NCBI GenBank assembly: GCA_001872725.1
Contig: MNWR01000108.1
Coordinates: 1-42,386 of the forward strand
Direction of reading: 5' to 3'
Length of the DNA stretch: 42,386 bases
DNA from: Proteobacteria bacterium CG1_02_64_396
GTDB taxonomy: Bacteria; Pseudomonadota; MNWR01; CG1-02-64-396
Positions 40,967 to 42,386 of this stretch are shown here, one piece after another. Below the pieces are notes generated by a model. That model was given only the letters and a program-made list of their open reading frames with translations. It was not told the origin of the DNA and did not search any database. How positions within the stretch are numbered: position 1 is the stretch's first letter; every line of letters starts with the position of its first letter. The position numbers were made by a program, and so were the translations under genes.

Positions 40967-42287
40967 GTGCAACATCGTTTCTGTAAAAAGCCCTGGTCTC
41001 TTCTATTCGGCAGCCGGGATCAGATTTTGAAGTTCAGGTAGATTTTGCCGGCCATCCACTCCTCGTCGAATTCGGCGAGGAGTGCGCTGACCAGGCGTAG
41101 GCACGCGTCTGGATTGGGGAAGATAGAGGCGACGCGAGTTCGGCGTTTAAGCTCCCGATTGATGCGTTCCAGTCCATTGGTGGTGCGTATCCTGACTCTG
41201 TGGTGAGCCGGGAAGTCGAATGCAGCCAGCCCCTCCGGTAGGTTTTCCTCGGCCCATGCCGCCAGCTTGGGGGCCTCCTTGTGCCACTGTTCGACGGCTT
41301 GCTCCAGCAGACGCTGCGCCTCGTCCTTGTCGGGGGCGTTGAAGATGGCGCGGATGCGCTGGGCGACGGCCGGGCGCTGTTCGAGACGGGCCACGTAGCC
41401 CACCGCGTTCTGTTGAAGGTGGAACTGGCAGCGTTGCCAGGGGACGCTGGGGAAGACGGCACGCCGGGCCGCCTTGAGGCCAGTGTGGCTGTCGGCCACG
41501 ATGAGTTTCACCCCACACAAACCCCGGCGTACCAGGGAGTCGAGGAAGCCGCGCCAATGAATCTCGGCCTCGGAAAGCTCCACCGAAACCCCCAGCACCC
41601 GGCGATGCCCCTCGGCGGTGACGCCCACCGCGACCAAGACCGCGCAATCGACGATCTGCCCCTCGGTACGCACCCGTTCATAACGGGCATCGAGAAACAC
41701 GTAGGGGGTTGGCCCCAAAGGGCGCTGGCGCCAAGCGGCGAGCCCCTCGTCGAGAGTCTTGGCGGCCCGGCTGACCTGCGTCGAGGAGATCGCCACCTGC
41801 GGTCCCACCAGTTTCTGCAACACCGTGACGACCTTTCGGGTCGAGACCCCTTGGACGTACATCTCGGCCAAGGCAAGGTTCACGGCCCGTTCGGTACGAG
41901 ACCCTTTTTCCAGGGCGCTGGGGTAAAAGCTGCTGTCGCGCACCTGGGGTACCTCGACGGTGATCTCACCAAGACGGGTCGTCATGGTTTTGGGTTTGAA
42001 GCCGTTGGCATAGCCTAGGCGCTCGCTGGTACGTTCGTAGGGGTTGGCGCCCAAATGTTGCGCCCGTTCGATCTTGCAAGCCTCGTTGATCAGAATTCGA
42101 AGCGCCTCTCCGGCGCCATCCAGGCCCTGATTCAACAACGCCGAAAAAGCCCCCTCCAAGGGGTGGCTGGGGTCTACGTGTACGGCCATGACGTTTCTCC
42201 TTCAAGGGTGAGTGAAAAGCGGCATCAAAGAAGAACCTAAGACCCCGGCCAACAGGGAAGGCAGAAATTACAGAATGAAGGTTGCAC
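40967..42287. mobile_element. IS256-family insertion sequence
   Basis: The element of about 1.32 kb is bounded by imperfect inverted repeats: GTGCAACATCGTTTCTGTAA at the left and, on the minus strand, GTGCAACCTTCATTCTGTAA at the right (16 of 20 bases match). It contains one complete transposase gene. I see no target-site duplication in the flanks (GAAGGGATT on the left, TAACCGCCA on the right), so it may be old or rearranged. Confidence 0.75.
41020..42189 (-). CDS. IS256-family (mutator-type) transposase
   Basis: 389 residues, the usual length for IS256 transposases. The DDE residues lie in VFLDARYERVR, LIVADSHTGLK and TTNGLERINRELKRRT; the typical PWQRCQFHLQQN segment and HLGANPYERTSERLGYANGF (in part) N-terminal block are present. 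AAGGAG lies 8 bases before the ATG. The frame is intact, so the element may still be active. Confidence 0.95.
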   Translation of the reverse strand: MAVHVDPSHPLEGAFSALLNQGLDGAGEALRILINEACKIERAQHLGANPYERTSERLGYANGFKPKTMTTRLGEITVEVPQVRDSSFYPSALEKGSRTERAVNLALAEMYVQGVSTRKVVTVLQKLVGPQVAISSTQVSRAAKTLDEGLAAWRQRPLGPTPYVFLDARYERVRTEGQIVDCAVLVAVGVTAEGHRRVLGVSVELSEAEIHWRGFLDSLVRRGLCGVKLIVADSHTGLKAARRAVFPSVPWQRCQFHLQQNAVGYVARLEQRPAVAQRIRAIFNAPDKDEAQRLLEQAVEQWHKEAPKLAAWAEENLPEGLAAFDFPAHHRVRIRTTNGLERINRELKRRTRVASIFPNPDACLRLVSALLAEFDEEWMAGKIYLNFKI

Positions 42288-42317
42288 TAACCGCCAATCA
42301 TGCCCCCTCGGTCTTAA

Positions 42318-42386
42318 CAAAACCTACTGTCCAGTTTTTGGGGTCCACTTCACGTTATTTGAGCGGGCGTTGCTTGGAAAGGGTAG
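42318..42386. mobile_element. possible end of a second insertion sequence
   Basis: The minus strand reads TGAAGTGGACCCCAAAAACT followed by GGACAG, which resembles terminal repeats of IS3-family elements (a CCCCAAAAACTGGACA core). The window ends before any transposase could be seen. The call rests on motif resemblance only. Confidence 0.3.

Overview
The window is GC-rich, densely coded DNA from a Gram-negative, diazotrophic bacterium, most likely a proteobacterium. It encodes a molybdenum nitrogenase (nifHDK), its cofactor-assembly genes (nifENX and accessories), molybdate regulation and uptake (modE, modABC), and DraT for reversible inactivation of NifH. A beta-barrel porin and several signal-peptide proteins show an outer membrane and periplasm. 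The sequence alone does not fix the genus. nifB, nifA, nifUSV, nifQ and draG are not in the window.

Layout. (1) 1-7.8 kb is housekeeping: ilvD and argG (minus strand), a cell-wall amidase, tRNA-Thr(CGT), an isolated GemA-like phage gene, a DUF3185 membrane protein and recQ. (2) 7.8-16.7 kb: rsgA and draT (minus), then nifH-nifD-nifK, nifT, a ferredoxin, a NafY/NifY-like protein, a small DUF6129-like protein and an LRV Fe-S repeat protein. (3) 16.7-22.6 kb: modE with two ModE-type operators, an array of REP palindromes, modABC, a third ModE-type box, a REP-transposase-like gene that lacks its catalytic residues, and a porin. (4) 22.9-24.7 kb: a stand-alone NifX-fold protein, a SIR2-like gene with its own NifA/sigma-54 control region, and a TfoX C-terminal-domain protein. 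(5) 24.8-31.8 kb: four tandem paralogues, each a secreted caspase-like protease domain joined to an FGE-sulfatase (C-type-lectin-like) domain. (6) 31.9-38.7 kb: nifE-nifN-nifX, DUF269, DUF683, fdxB, two unrecognised nif-associated genes and a GNAT gene. (7) 38.7-42.4 kb is accessory DNA: a TfoX N-terminal-domain protein, TetR plus DUF1330 with a palindromic operator, a decayed GNAT copy, and an IS256-family insertion sequence.

How it fits together. NifA upstream activator sequences (TGT-N10-ACA) and -24/-12 promoters are visible in front of nifH, nifE and the SIR2-like gene, so these form one nitrogen-fixation regulon. ModE and ModABC sense and import the molybdate needed for the cofactor built on NifEN and carried by NifX/NafY-type proteins. 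DraT is expected to ADP-ribosylate Arg99 of this NifH. The region is rich in palindromic repeats, especially between nifH, nifD and nifK, between modE and modA, and around the nifX-DUF269 junction.

The most unusual parts are the four caspase-FGE paralogues between nif operons, one with Tyr in place of the catalytic His; the NifA-controlled SIR2-like gene that seems to lack the catalytic His; the identical 20-base leader element in front of both nifD and nifK; and the third ModE-type box in a convergent gap.
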